Positions 45,701 to 54,484 of a stretch of 64,000 nucleotides of DNA are shown here, piece after piece. Source of the stretch: Halospina sp040196175 (GTDB taxonomy: Bacteria > Pseudomonadota > Gammaproteobacteria > Pseudomonadales > Oleiphilaceae); assembly GCF_040196175.1 (NCBI RefSeq), contig NZ_JBEFNF010000001.1, positions 868,001 to 932,000 of the forward strand, written 5' to 3'. The notes beneath the pieces are model-generated. The model saw nothing but the letters and a program-made list of their open reading frames with translations. It searched no databases and was not told the origin of the DNA. A program made the translations under genes and the position numbers. Every line of letters begins with the position of its first letter. Position 1 is the first letter of the stretch.

Positions 45701-45956
45701 GCAGACACCCGCTCCTCAGCAGAGGCAAGGGGCAGCAGAGATGGAATCCGAAAGCGTGTCCTCGGGATCCGAGGGCAGTGACGAGGAGTTTGATTTCCTG
45801 GAGGGCACGGACGAGGCTGGCACCAAGCTGGATCTCGCGCGGGCCTATGTGGAGATGGGAGATGCCGACGGCGCGCGTGACATTCTTGAAGAAGTGGCGC
45901 GCGAAGGCAGTGAAGACCAGCAGAAGGAAGCCCAGCGGCTTCTCAATGAACTCTGA
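42750..45956 (+). CDS. fimV: FimV-family polar/pilus hub protein
   Basis: 1068-residue inner membrane protein organising cell poles and type IV pilus function in Pseudomonas relatives. Order: signal peptide (1-23), the FimV periplasmic domain starting LGEGRILTNLNEPLRAEIEI-like (about 24-135), a peptidoglycan-binding LysM domain (about 174-235, NDTLWGIAGEV), a coiled coil (about 330-388), a transmembrane helix (about 500-518), a TPR-like segment (about 574-640), a very acidic Glu/Asp/Ser-rich cytoplasmic stretch, and the conserved FimV C-terminal motif (about 1015-1068, KLDLARAYVEMGDADGARDIL). The acidic stretch is unusually long and repetitive, which fits the halophile-like composition. Located between asd and truA as in Pseudomonas; pilZ at 30 kb is another pilus gene in the window. 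Confidence 0.93.
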   Translation: MKVRKLAVALALAGGLGSGLAQALGMGEGRILTNLNEPLRAEIEISEPRDLSADQIKVSLAPESEFERAGLRRMDVLHDLKFEVVESDGGFQIEVTSEGPIREPFLNFLVELTWPKGRLLREYSFLVDPPSRDPGPEAIGPSAETEGGGTQARSEPASQRQQQQASTAAAGAPEEYGPTGANDTLWGIAGEVSPSSDLNRHQVMLAIQDANPKAFANNNINEMRRGHVLRIPPEEAMRSRSRQEAIQQVVAQNERHQQGTQRQASTDSSPRAPQADDSAETAQQAPSSEAQPSPGESGDDGEDELRILVADGENSGDDGTMAGMGDGEGDERLASALEELDRAERDREELSDRLADLEKQLDTMSQLIELKDDQLAEMEQRLAEARENNGASDVQASGETAEAAQGGSGEAPDAQSESTDSRDDSGSEVVTESEAQQTQGQEPTTGDEESEPAVASSSGGESGDGDGAAQSDSEQTEGKGAPANLTQVFQRVVNDPRYQIGAGVLGIGLLGLLWGLARRNAAREQAFYDQLKDVAETSDEPVEDEQALDLSAAADESEESLTDAEQASDSQDGEDALAEADVYLAYGRHEQAARHLEQAISAEPSRVDLRLKLLGVYADAGESENFEKQYRELSAFNDDDVMQQADDLRSQLDTSDEDISIEDLTEQLKTGTGSEAEMVGESPGEEQSPVAEDLLEDDEFDFSALDDVDDLLGESSDVAKDTATSDSEKETEEEAQAEEFSIDFDLGEDEKPVAPEMTDSGSETEEDVADLGFSMDDLELEEPREPENESVPELDAGLSEEQPETGSSHTTETAETTAQTDAELTLDELDLELETEAPAPSEEKPEGTPEAPAQAESGPSSESEFDDSFLEELDAELDRVTGEEAESDEPVATTAQAPAPESDDELEDLALDVSEEDLELAEEVAQEGMAEDPQQPGQGEASTDKADAPADQLEESLMDSEADDLGLESALSDDELAALEGEETQTPAPQQRQGAAEMESESVSSGSEGSDEEFDFLEGTDEAGTKLDLARAYVEMGDADGARDILEEVAREGSEDQQKEAQRLLNEL

Positions 45957-45962
45957 ATCATC

Positions 45963-46805
45963 GTGCTACAGGACCCCGCCGAGCTGACAACAGCGTTCGC
46001 AGCTGGCCCAGGGCGTATAGCCCTGGTGCTTGAGTATGACGGCAGCGGCTTCCACGGATGGCAGGACCAGAAAAGCGGCCTCCGAACCATTGGTGGAACG
46101 CTCGCTTCGGCCGTGTCAAAAGTTGCTAATGAACCGGTTACCCCGGTGTGTGCAGGGCGCACGGACTCTGGCGTTCATGCCTGTTATCAGCCTGTGCATT
46201 TTGATACTGGCGCCTCGCGTGCCATTCGCTCCTGGGTTCTGGGTATCAATAGCGCGCTTCCCGGCGATATACGGGTTCACTGGGCCGGGCAGGCCACTCC
46301 GGACTTCAGTGCGCGTTTTACCGCCCGTTGCCGTCGTTATCGCTATGTGATGCTGGACACCCCTACCGCACCGGCACTTCTACGCGGGCGCGTGGCGTGG
46401 ACGCATACACCTCTGGATCGCAACGCCATGCAAAAGGCTGCGCAGTACCTGATGGGAGAACAGGATTTCTCGGCCTTCCGGGCTGCCGGCTGCCAGGCTA
46501 ACAGCCCCTGGCGATGCATCCAGGCGATCACTGTTTATCGCGAAGGCCCTTTTCTGGTGCTGGATATCACCGCTAACGCGTTTCTGCATCACATGGTGCG
46601 TAATATTGCCGGTACGCTGATGGCGGTGGGTCATGGTGAACGCCAGCCAGAGTGGGTCGCAGGGGTGCTCCGCGAGAAGGATCGGCGCTCTGCCGGCGTT
46701 ACCGCGCCAGCCCAGGGCCTCTACCTGGTGGATGTATGCTATCCGGCGGAAAACGTTTTGCCGCGCCCAAGATTGGGCCCCTGGTGGCTTGGGCCGCCTC
46801 CATAA
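45963..46805 (+). CDS. truA: tRNA pseudouridine synthase A
   Basis: 280-residue TruA making pseudouridine at tRNA positions 38-40. The catalytic motif VCAGRTDSGVHA (Asp) and the start LVLEYDGSGFHGWQDQ are clear. The start codon is unsettled: GTG at 45963, 6 bases after fimV and without a good ribosome site, is used here because no in-frame ATG occurs before the conserved IALVLEYDG. Length is within the family range. Located downstream of fimV, as in Pseudomonas. Confidence 0.93.
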   Translation: MLQDPAELTTAFAAGPGRIALVLEYDGSGFHGWQDQKSGLRTIGGTLASAVSKVANEPVTPVCAGRTDSGVHACYQPVHFDTGASRAIRSWVLGINSALPGDIRVHWAGQATPDFSARFTARCRRYRYVMLDTPTAPALLRGRVAWTHTPLDRNAMQKAAQYLMGEQDFSAFRAAGCQANSPWRCIQAITVYREGPFLVLDITANAFLHHMVRNIAGTLMAVGHGERQPEWVAGVLREKDRRSAGVTAPAQGLYLVDVCYPAENVLPRPRLGPWWLGPPP

Positions 46806-46862
46806 GGCTTGGTCTGCGAGGCGGCGGGCGCTATGCTGTGCGTTTTAACGCTGGAGATGGTC

Positions 46863-47495
46863 TTGTCACGCCCCCGAATCAAGATCTGCGGTATTACCCG
46901 TGAGGAGGATGCCATCGCGGCGGCTGAGGCCGGCGCGGATGCCATCGGCTTGGTTTTTCATCCTGATAGTGCGCGTTATGTCCCGCTTGAACAGGCTCGG
47001 CGAATCCGCGAGGCGCTGCCTCCTTTCGTAACGACGGTCGGTCTTTTCGTGAATGCATCAGGCCGTTTCGTGGAGGAAGCACTTGGCCATGTGCCACTGG
47101 ACCTGCTCCAGTTCCATGGTGACGAGTCGGCGGCGTTCTGTGGCGGATTCGGACATCCCTGGATTCGCGCTGTCAGGGTTCGGGATTCCCGGGTGGTTGT
47201 GGCGGCAGAGAATACTTATTATAGAGCGCTCGGCCTGCTGACGGATGCCTATGACCCGGATTGTTATGGTGGAACAGGAACAACGTTCAACTGGGACTGG
47301 TTGCCGTCGACGCCCTCCATGCCGCTTATTCTGGCGGGCGGGCTTACAGCGGAGAATGTCGGCGAGGCCGTACGACGCGTGCGACCCTGGGCGGTGGATG
47401 TCAGCGGCGGTGTGGAATCCGAACCGGGCATCAAGAGCCGTCGGCGCATCAATGAATTTGTCCGGGAGGTTACCCTGACCCATGAAACTGACTGA
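46863..47495 (+). CDS. trpF: Phosphoribosylanthranilate isomerase
   Basis: 210-residue TIM-barrel enzyme of tryptophan synthesis. KICGIT with the catalytic Cys at the N-terminus, VGLFVNAS and a C-terminal DVSGGVE phosphate/Asp region identify it. A TTG start at 46863 is chosen because the family begins with a short MSRxRxKICGIT and a TGGAG lies 6 bases upstream; in-frame ATGs at 46857 and 46833 would give longer N-termini. It overlaps trpB by 14 bases. The order trpF-trpB-trpA-accD is not the Pseudomonas order, in which trpBA are elsewhere. Confidence 0.93.
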   Translation: MSRPRIKICGITREEDAIAAAEAGADAIGLVFHPDSARYVPLEQARRIREALPPFVTTVGLFVNASGRFVEEALGHVPLDLLQFHGDESAAFCGGFGHPWIRAVRVRDSRVVVAAENTYYRALGLLTDAYDPDCYGGTGTTFNWDWLPSTPSMPLILAGGLTAENVGEAVRRVRPWAVDVSGGVESEPGIKSRRRINEFVREVTLTHETD

Positions 47496-48705
47496 GCAAC
47501 AGATCAAGGAAAGTCCGGACGCGCGGGGCCATTTCGGCGCCTACGGGGGCCGTTTTGTCTCTGAAACCCTGATCGATTCTCTGCAACACCTGGAAAGCGA
47601 GTATCTCCGGCTGCGTGAGGATCCGGATTTTGTCGCAAGGGTGAACAGTGATCTTGCTGACTATGTGGGTAGGCCGACGCCGCTTTACCATGCGGATCGG
47701 CTGAGCAGCCAGCTGGGAGGCGCTTCCATCTGGCTGAAGCGTGAAGACCTCTGCCATACGGGCGCGCACAAGGTGAACAACACCATTGGCCAGGCGCTGC
47801 TGGCTAAATTCCTGGGCAAACCGCGTGTCATTGCGGAAACAGGTGCTGGTCAGCACGGTGTTGCTACGGCGACCGTTGCAGCGCGTCTTGGTCTCAAATG
47901 CAAGATCTACATGGGGGCTGAGGACGTCCGCCGGCAGGCGATCAACGTCTATCGCATGAAGCTTCTGGGCGCCGAAGTGGAATCTGTTGAAGGGGGTACG
48001 CGCACGCTCAAGGATGCCATGAATGAGGCGCTGCGTGACTGGGTTACCAATGTGGACGACACCTTTTACATTATCGGTACGGTGGCAGGCCCCCATCCCT
48101 ATCCGATGCTCGTGCGTGATTTCCAGTCCGTGATCGGTCGCGAAACGCGACAGCAGTGCCTTGAAAGAAACGGGGCACTGCCGGATGCGTTGGTCGCCTG
48201 TGTTGGCGGTGGCTCCAACGCAATAGGGCTTTTCCATCCTTTCCTGAGCGATGAATCGGTTGCGATGTATGGCGTTGAGGCCGGCGGCCATGGTGTGGAA
48301 TCCGGCGAGCACGCGGCGCCGCTTAGCGCGGGCAAGCCCGGCGTATTGCATGGTAACCGGACCTATCTGATGGAGGATGAGTTCGGCCAGATTGCGGGCA
48401 CGCATTCGGTTTCAGCCGGCCTCGACTATCCTGGCGTGGGCCCGGAGCATTCCTGGCTCAAGGACATCGGGCGCGTAAACTATGTGTCGGTGACTGACGA
48501 CGAGGCAATGGAAGGCTTCCGCCGATTGACGGCGGTGGAAGGTATCATGCCTGCGCTTGAAACCGCTCACGCGATTGCCTGGGTCATAAAAATGGCTCCT
48601 ACCATGAGGCAGGATCAATCCATCGTTATTAATCTTTCCGGCCGTGGCGACAAGGATATCGATTCTGTTGCCCGCATGGATAACATCGAAGTGGAGCAGC
48701 GCTGA
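47482..48705 (+). CDS. trpB: Tryptophan synthase beta chain
   Basis: 407-residue PLP enzyme that condenses indole with serine. The Schiff-base Lys97 lies in AHKVNN; GGGSNAIG binds the cofactor phosphate, and the ammonium/glutamate loop ETGAGQHGVATA is intact. GRFVSETLIDSLQ marks the N-terminus. It overlaps trpF and is followed by trpA within 3 bases, so trpFBA are one operon with translation coupling. Confidence 0.97.
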   Translation: MKLTEQQIKESPDARGHFGAYGGRFVSETLIDSLQHLESEYLRLREDPDFVARVNSDLADYVGRPTPLYHADRLSSQLGGASIWLKREDLCHTGAHKVNNTIGQALLAKFLGKPRVIAETGAGQHGVATATVAARLGLKCKIYMGAEDVRRQAINVYRMKLLGAEVESVEGGTRTLKDAMNEALRDWVTNVDDTFYIIGTVAGPHPYPMLVRDFQSVIGRETRQQCLERNGALPDALVACVGGGSNAIGLFHPFLSDESVAMYGVEAGGHGVESGEHAAPLSAGKPGVLHGNRTYLMEDEFGQIAGTHSVSAGLDYPGVGPEHSWLKDIGRVNYVSVTDDEAMEGFRRLTAVEGIMPALETAHAIAWVIKMAPTMRQDQSIVINLSGRGDKDIDSVARMDNIEVEQR

Positions 48706-48708
48706 CCC

Positions 48709-49515
48709 ATGAGCCGAATTGAACAGCGACTCACGACCCTGCGTGAACAGGGGCGTAAAGCCCTGATTCCCTACATCACTGCTGGTGATCCCGACACCGA
48801 TGAGACGCTACATATCATGCACAGTCTGGTGCAGGCCGGGGCGGATCTCATCGAACTCGGGGTGCCGTTTTCTGACCCCATGGCGGATGGCCCCGTGATC
48901 CAGCGGGCCTGTGAGCGCGCGCTGGCGAAAGGCTGTACCAGCCGCGACGTGCTGGAGGTGGTGCGCCGTTTCCGGGAAACAGACGGCGAAACGCCCGTTG
49001 TGCTTATGGGGTATCTCAATCCTGTCGAGGCAATGGGTTATGAAACTTTTGCCGGGCGTGCTGCCGAAGCAGGGGTGGATGGTGTCCTGATGGTGGACTT
49101 GCCGCCGGAAGAGGCTGGCGATGTGGTTCCCTGGTTCCAGTCCCAGGGGCTCGATCTTATCTTCCTGATCTCGCCTACCACCTCGGATGAACGGATTCGG
49201 CGCATGGGCGAATACAGCAGCGGTTACCTCTATTACGTGTCACTCAAGGGGGTCACCGGGTCTGCCAGTATCGACGCTCGAGCCGTTGAGGACGGCGTTG
49301 CCCGCATCCGTGATCTTACGGAACTGCCGGTCGCTGTCGGGTTCGGGATACGTGATGCCGAGACGGCAGCCGCCATAGGTCGGGTTTCGGATGCTATTAT
49401 CGTGGGTAGTATTATTGTTGATTGTATTGGCCGGCATCCCGAGGGGGGCGAATCACTGCACCAGGCCCTCAAAACGCTGGTGAAGCCCCTGAAGGACAGC
49501 CTCGACACACCCTGA
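48709..49515 (+). CDS. trpA: Tryptophan synthase alpha chain
   Basis: 268-residue TIM barrel that cleaves indole-3-glycerol phosphate and channels indole to TrpB. Catalytic Glu is in ELGVPFSDPMADGPVIQRA and catalytic Asp in DGVLMVDLPPEE; the phosphate site GFGIRDAETAAAI is complete. It starts 3 bases after trpB. Normal length. Confidence 0.97.
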   Translation: MSRIEQRLTTLREQGRKALIPYITAGDPDTDETLHIMHSLVQAGADLIELGVPFSDPMADGPVIQRACERALAKGCTSRDVLEVVRRFRETDGETPVVLMGYLNPVEAMGYETFAGRAAEAGVDGVLMVDLPPEEAGDVVPWFQSQGLDLIFLISPTTSDERIRRMGEYSSGYLYYVSLKGVTGSASIDARAVEDGVARIRDLTELPVAVGFGIRDAETAAAIGRVSDAIIVGSIIVDCIGRHPEGGESLHQALKTLVKPLKDSLDTP

Positions 49516-49530
49516 GCCGGAGGACAGTTC

Positions 49531-50466
49531 ATGAGCAGCTGGCTCGATAAGATCATGCCCGGGATGATCCGTTCGGACGCGCAACAGCGCTCCACGGTCC
49601 CAGAAGGGCTCTGGAAGAAATGCCCCAAGTGCAGCGGGTTTCTATACCGCCCGGAGCTCGATCGCAACCTCAACGTTTGCCCGAAGTGCGAGCATCACAT
49701 CCGGATCAACGCGCGTCGTCGCCTGGAGATCTTTCTGGACGCGAAAGACTCTCGCGAATTCGCGAATGACCTTGAACCCGTGGATCGCCTCAAGTTCAAG
49801 GACACCAAGCGCTACAAGGATCGCCTGAGCCAGGCTCAGAAGAGCACGGGCGAGAAAGACGCTTTGGTGGTCATGGCCGGTACAGTGCAGGAAGTCCCTG
49901 TCGTTGCGGTGGCGTTCGAGTTCCAGTTTCTGGGCGGCTCCATGGGGCAGGTGGTCGGCGAGAAGTTTGTGCGCGCCGTAAACCTCTGCCTTGAGGAGAA
50001 CGTTCCGCTGGTTTGTTTTGCTGCCAGCGGTGGCGCCCGCATGCAGGAGGCCATCATGTCGCTGATGCAGATGGCCAAGACAGCAGCGGCGCTTCAGCGC
50101 ATGCGGGAAAAGGGTATTCCGTTCATTTCCGTGCTCACCGATCCCGTTTTCGGCGGCGTTTCCGCCAGTCTTGGCATGTTGGGCGATCTCAATATCGCGG
50201 AGCCGTATGCGCTGGTGGGCTTCGCCGGCCCCCGGGTCATCGAGCAGACCGTGCGCGAGAAACTGCCGGAAGGGTTCCAGCGCAGCGAATTCCTGATCGA
50301 GCACGGGGCGATTGATATGATCGTTTCCCGGCATGATATGCGGGATCGTGTTGCTCACGTTCTGGCCAAGCTGGGGCAGCGCGAGCAGCCTCCTGAGGAC
50401 GAGCCTGAGCCGCTTGCCGAGCAGCTGCCGGAAGAGGCCAGCGGTGACGCCGATGCCGCTCAGTGA
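49531..50466 (+). CDS. accD: Acetyl-CoA carboxylase carboxyltransferase beta subunit
   Basis: 311-residue subunit that, with AccA, transfers carboxyl from biotin to acetyl-CoA for fatty acid synthesis. The zinc ribbon with four cysteines (WKKCPKCSG and NVCPKCEHH) is at residues 28-55, and the carboxyltransferase core (FEFQFLGGSMGQVVGEKF; SGGARMQEA) follows. The acidic tail is typical. It is 15 bases after trpA and overlaps folC, as in other Gammaproteobacteria. Confidence 0.97.
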   Translation: MSSWLDKIMPGMIRSDAQQRSTVPEGLWKKCPKCSGFLYRPELDRNLNVCPKCEHHIRINARRRLEIFLDAKDSREFANDLEPVDRLKFKDTKRYKDRLSQAQKSTGEKDALVVMAGTVQEVPVVAVAFEFQFLGGSMGQVVGEKFVRAVNLCLEENVPLVCFAASGGARMQEAIMSLMQMAKTAAALQRMREKGIPFISVLTDPVFGGVSASLGMLGDLNIAEPYALVGFAGPRVIEQTVREKLPEGFQRSEFLIEHGAIDMIVSRHDMRDRVAHVLAKLGQREQPPEDEPEPLAEQLPEEASGDADAAQ

Positions 50467-51649
50467 TGCCGGTCTTGATGACTGGCTGGCGTATCTCGAA
50501 TCCCTTCATGCCAGTGAAATGGAGCTTGGCCTTGACCGGGTGATGATCGTCTACCGGCGTCTCATGCCGGAAGGCCTGCCCGGCAGGGTCGTGATCATCG
50601 GGGGCACCAATGGCAAGGGCAGCACGCTCACCGCTCTGGAATCGCTGATCCGTTGCCATGGCCACAGCACTGGGGCCTTCACCTCTCCGCATATCCGGCG
50701 TTTTAATGAGCGCGTGCGCATTGACGGTGAACAGGCTTCGGACGCAGCCCTCTGCAGCGCCATGGCTGCCGTGGAACAGGCTCGACGCAACGTGGCGCTC
50801 ACCTATTTCGAGTTCACCACTCTGGCGGCTTTCTGGCTTTTCCGGGAGGCTGGCGTGGAGTACCCGCTTCTGGAAGTGGGCCTCGGGGGGCGCCTCGATG
50901 CTGTCAATGTGGCTGAACCGGTACTGTCCATCATTACCGGGGTGGATCTGGACCATACCCAGTGGTTGGGCAGTGACCGCGAAACGATTGGTTATGAAAA
51001 GGCCGGGATTCTGCGTGCGGGGCAGCCGGCACTATTCGGTGATCCGGATCCGCCGTCCTCGGTCGTTGACCAGGCTGCTGCTCAGGGTGTTGCTCTGCGC
51101 ATTCGGGGCCGGGATTTTGGTGGCGAGGACGGTGACAGGGGATTATCAGCTTCCCAGCAGACAGCTCTCGCCGCCCACGGGATGCTTGGCTTTTCCGAGA
51201 CTGACGAAACGCTGATAAAGCTGCGTGAGTCTGAAGCCCCGGCCGGCCGTTTCCAGAGGCTGGAAGGCCAACCGCCCGTAATCCTTGATGTGGGCCATAA
51301 TCCCCAGGCAGCTCGTTGGCTGGCGAGGCGACTTGAGGGGTTGCCGGAAAAGCCGGTGGAAGCGGTTTATGCTGCCATGAGCGACAAAGATGTCGAAGGG
51401 GTAGCCGCTGCGCTCTCCGGTGTCATTGACCGCTGGCATCTGGCCCCGCTGCCGGGACCGCGTGGCTTGGCCCCGGAGCAGCTTGCTGAGCGGATTTCCG
51501 GTGTTATTCCGCAGGATCTGATCCGAACGACCCCCTCGGTTCGGGATGCTTTGGCCTCAGCCAGCGAGACGGCCGGGCAGAGCGGTTGCGTTCTGGTTTT
51601 TGGCTCTTTCCTGACGGTTTCTGAAGCTTTGTCAGTGGTGGCTCCGTAA
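50453..51649 (+). CDS. folC: Bifunctional folylpolyglutamate/dihydrofolate synthase
   Basis: 398-residue Mur-ligase-family enzyme that adds glutamate to folates. The P-loop GGTNGKGST, the FTSPH motif, GLGGRLDAVN and the C-terminal GHNPQAARWL are present. The segment between RGRDF and the GRFQ motif (about 51 residues by count) is roughly 20-30 residues shorter than in E. coli-type FolC, so the protein is short for the family and the central segment is divergent. The ATG at 50453 overlaps accD by 14 bases. Frame is intact with no sign of decay. Confidence 0.88.
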   Translation: MPLSDAGLDDWLAYLESLHASEMELGLDRVMIVYRRLMPEGLPGRVVIIGGTNGKGSTLTALESLIRCHGHSTGAFTSPHIRRFNERVRIDGEQASDAALCSAMAAVEQARRNVALTYFEFTTLAAFWLFREAGVEYPLLEVGLGGRLDAVNVAEPVLSIITGVDLDHTQWLGSDRETIGYEKAGILRAGQPALFGDPDPPSSVVDQAAAQGVALRIRGRDFGGEDGDRGLSASQQTALAAHGMLGFSETDETLIKLRESEAPAGRFQRLEGQPPVILDVGHNPQAARWLARRLEGLPEKPVEAVYAAMSDKDVEGVAAALSGVIDRWHLAPLPGPRGLAPEQLAERISGVIPQDLIRTTPSVRDALASASETAGQSGCVLVFGSFLTVSEALSVVAP

Positions 51650-51715
51650 CTGGCCCCGGCTTCCTTAAAGCGGTTACACTCCATACCGACCTGAACATAA
51701 TCGAGGCGCAGGGAT

Positions 51716-52261
51716 TTGGACGGATTCAAACAGCGGATCATCGGGGCACTGATCATTGTCTGCCTGGCAGTGATCTTCCTGCCGATGCTTTTTGACGAGC
51801 CGCACCAGGGCCGTCAGGAGCAGATTCTGGAAGTTCCTGAAGAACCGGAAATGCAGCCGGTGCAAATTGAGGAGCCCAAGGAGCCGGACGTACCGCGAAG
51901 CGGTGACGCGCCGGATATCCCCATGGCGGATCAGGGGGTGGCCCGTGACGAAGAGCCAGCCGTGGCGCAGGATGATCCAGAGCCGGCTCCTGAAGTGGAG
52001 CAAGAGGATGCGGGCGCGCTCAAAGGCGCTTGGCTGGTTCGGCTTGGCAGCTTCAGCAATCGTGATAATGCCCTCAGGCTCAGGGACAGATTGCGCAATC
52101 AGGGCATGGAAGCCCACAGCGAGACCGTCGATAATGAGAAGGGCACCTTTACACGTGTGTTCACGGGGCCTTTTCTGGACGAGCAGAAAGCCAAGTCCGC
52201 GCGTGACCAGCTCGAAGCCGATTACGACCTTGAACCCATGGTGGTTGAAGGACGGGACTGA
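51716..52261 (+). CDS. DedD-like SPOR domain protein
   Basis: 181 residues: an N-terminal transmembrane helix (IIGALIIVCLAVIFLPMLF, about 6-25), a Pro/Glu-rich linker, and a C-terminal SPOR domain (about 103-180, WLVRLGSFSNRDNALRLRDRLR). SPOR proteins bind denuded septal peptidoglycan and aid division; the position between folC and cvpA is that of dedD. A TTG start at 51716 is inferred from the family start DGFKQRIIGA and an AGGGA just upstream; no ATG lies nearby. Confidence 0.87.
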   Translation: MDGFKQRIIGALIIVCLAVIFLPMLFDEPHQGRQEQILEVPEEPEMQPVQIEEPKEPDVPRSGDAPDIPMADQGVARDEEPAVAQDDPEPAPEVEQEDAGALKGAWLVRLGSFSNRDNALRLRDRLRNQGMEAHSETVDNEKGTFTRVFTGPFLDEQKAKSARDQLEADYDLEPMVVEGRD

Positions 52262-52327
52262 CGTCGGTTTGGCGGTCTCCAGATTCCTGCTAGAATGTTC
52301 GTTTGCTGAAAACACTGGGGCCTCCGG

Positions 52328-52936
52328 ATGGATGCGCTGATCTGGATTGACTGGGTCATCCTTGCCATTGTCGCCGTTTCCACTCTGATCAGCCTTAAAC
52401 GGGGTTTCGTCAGGGAAGCGATGTCACTTGTGATCTGGGTGGGCGCATTTGTAATTGCCCGCACGTTTCACCCCAATATGCAGATGCTACTGGCGGATAC
52501 CGTCAGCAATCCCACGGTTCGTCTTATCGCGGCTTTCAGCATCCTGTTTCTGGGCACTCTGGTCGTAGGGGCAGTGGTGAACAATGCTCTGGGCCGATTG
52601 GTGGAGGCCACCGGCCTCAGCGCTACTGACCGAACCCTGGGCATGGTCTTCGGACTGTCGCGTGGTCTGGTAGTGGTACTGGTTGCGCTCGCGCTGTTGC
52701 GCATGACGCCAGTGACCGGTGACGTCTGGTGGCGTGAGTCGGTGACCGTTCAGGAGCTTGCAAGAGTCGAGGCCTGGACGCGGGATATACTTGGTGATGA
52801 GATCGATGCGCTTCTGCCGGATGCGGAAGCCGCGAATGACGCCTCTGGAAAGGCTATGAAGCAAGGCGCACAACACCTTATGGAAATGCAGGAAAGTGCG
52901 CCGCAATTCTCCAGGGAAGACCGTTCCCAACCCTAA
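52328..52936 (+). CDS. cvpA: CvpA family protein
   Basis: 202-residue membrane protein of the CvpA family (in E. coli required for colicin V production and envelope integrity), with four hydrophobic segments in residues 5-130 and a hydrophilic C-terminal tail. Starting LIWIDWVILAIVAVSTLISLKRGFVRE is characteristic. It is 66 bases after the SPOR gene and 24 before purF, the conserved cvpA-purF pair. Confidence 0.92.
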   Translation: MDALIWIDWVILAIVAVSTLISLKRGFVREAMSLVIWVGAFVIARTFHPNMQMLLADTVSNPTVRLIAAFSILFLGTLVVGAVVNNALGRLVEATGLSATDRTLGMVFGLSRGLVVVLVALALLRMTPVTGDVWWRESVTVQELARVEAWTRDILGDEIDALLPDAEAANDASGKAMKQGAQHLMEMQESAPQFSREDRSQP

Positions 52937-52960
52937 GCAACCGCGGAGTAATGCAATCCG

Positions 52961-54481
52961 ATGTGTGGAATCGTTGGCATCGTTGGCACGGCCAACGTCA
53001 ACCAGTCGCTCTATGACGCGCTGACCGTTCTTCAGCACCGGGGTCAGGATGCAGCAGGCATCGTGACTTTCGAAAATGAGCGTTTTTTCCTGCGTAAAGA
53101 CAACGGCCTGGTCAAGGATGTCTTCCGTACCCGCCACATGCGCCGGCTGGTGGGCAATGTTGGCATCGGGCATGTGCGCTATCCCACAGCGGGTACATCC
53201 AGTTCAGCTGAGGCACAGCCCTTTTATGTTAACAGCCCCTATGGCATAACACTGGCGCATAACGGCAACCTCACCAACACAGATGAGCTGGCGAACGATG
53301 TATTCCGTTCGGATCTGCGCCATATCAACACCAATTCCGATTCCGAGGTGCTTCTGAATGTCTTTGCGCATGAGCTTCAGAAGAAAGGCAAGCTGAATCC
53401 GTGCAGCGACGATGTCTTTGATGCGGTGCGGACCGTTCATCGCCGTGCGAGCGGAGCCTATGCCGCGATCGCAATGATTACCGGCTACGGCATTGTCGGT
53501 TTCCGGGATCCCAATGGCATCCGCCCGGCCTGTTTCGGTGTGCGTGAGACGCCTGAAGGTAAGGAATACATGATCGCCTCTGAGAGTGTGGCGCTGGCCT
53601 CACAGGGGTTTGAGTTGATCCGTGACATTGCGCCGGGCGAGGCGGTCTACATCGAGACGGATGGCAGCCTCTACACGGAACAGTGCGCGGAATCACCGAT
53701 GCTCAACCCGTGCATCTTCGAGCATGTGTACTTTGCCCGCCCTGATTCAATCGTTGACAACATTTCGGTGTACAAGTCACGTCTGCGCATGGGCGAAGCG
53801 CTTGCCGGCAAGATCAAGCGCGAGATGCCTGACCATGACATCGATGTGGTGATTCCCATTCCCGATACCAGTCGTACATCAGCATTGCCGCTTGCCTATG
53901 ATCTGGGGGTCAAGTTCCGGGAGGGGCTGATCAAGAACCGCTACATCGGGCGTACTTTCATTATGCCCGGGCAAACCATGCGCAAGCGTTCCGTTCGCCA
54001 GAAGCTCAACCCGATTGAACTGGAATTCCAGGGCAAGAATGTGCTGCTGGTGGACGATTCGATCGTTCGCGGCACCACCTGCCAGGAAATTGTGCAGATG
54101 GTGCGTGATGCCGGTGCCAGGAAAGTTTACTTTGCATCGGCGGCGCCGCCTGTCCGGTATCCCAATGTCTACGGTATTGACATGCCGGCGGCGAACGAAT
54201 TGATTGCCCACGGACGTACCGAGAAAGAGGTGGAGTCACTGATCGGTGCGGATTGGCTGATCTATCAGGACCTGGATGATCTGGTTCACTGTGCCCAGGA
54301 GGGCAATGAGGCGATCGGCGAGTTTGACTGTTCGGTGTTCAATGGCCATTACCCGACTGGCGACGTAACCGCTGAATACCTTGAGCGCCTGGAACAGGAG
54401 CGCTCGGACGCCAAGAAAAATGAGCGCAATAAGGACCTGACAGCGGACAGCGACGTCATCGATATCTATAACGACGAGTGA
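52961..54481 (+). CDS. purF: Amidophosphoribosyltransferase
   Basis: 506-residue first enzyme of purine synthesis, making phosphoribosylamine from PRPP and glutamine. After removal of Met, Cys1 (MCGIVGIVG) is the glutamine amidotransferase nucleophile. The PRPP-binding motif VLLVDDSIVRGTTC is clear. It follows cvpA closely, as in E. coli and Pseudomonas. Confidence 0.97.
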   Translation: MCGIVGIVGTANVNQSLYDALTVLQHRGQDAAGIVTFENERFFLRKDNGLVKDVFRTRHMRRLVGNVGIGHVRYPTAGTSSSAEAQPFYVNSPYGITLAHNGNLTNTDELANDVFRSDLRHINTNSDSEVLLNVFAHELQKKGKLNPCSDDVFDAVRTVHRRASGAYAAIAMITGYGIVGFRDPNGIRPACFGVRETPEGKEYMIASESVALASQGFELIRDIAPGEAVYIETDGSLYTEQCAESPMLNPCIFEHVYFARPDSIVDNISVYKSRLRMGEALAGKIKREMPDHDIDVVIPIPDTSRTSALPLAYDLGVKFREGLIKNRYIGRTFIMPGQTMRKRSVRQKLNPIELEFQGKNVLLVDDSIVRGTTCQEIVQMVRDAGARKVYFASAAPPVRYPNVYGIDMPAANELIAHGRTEKEVESLIGADWLIYQDLDDLVHCAQEGNEAIGEFDCSVFNGHYPTGDVTAEYLERLEQERSDAKKNERNKDLTADSDVIDIYNDE

Positions 54482-54484
54482 ACC

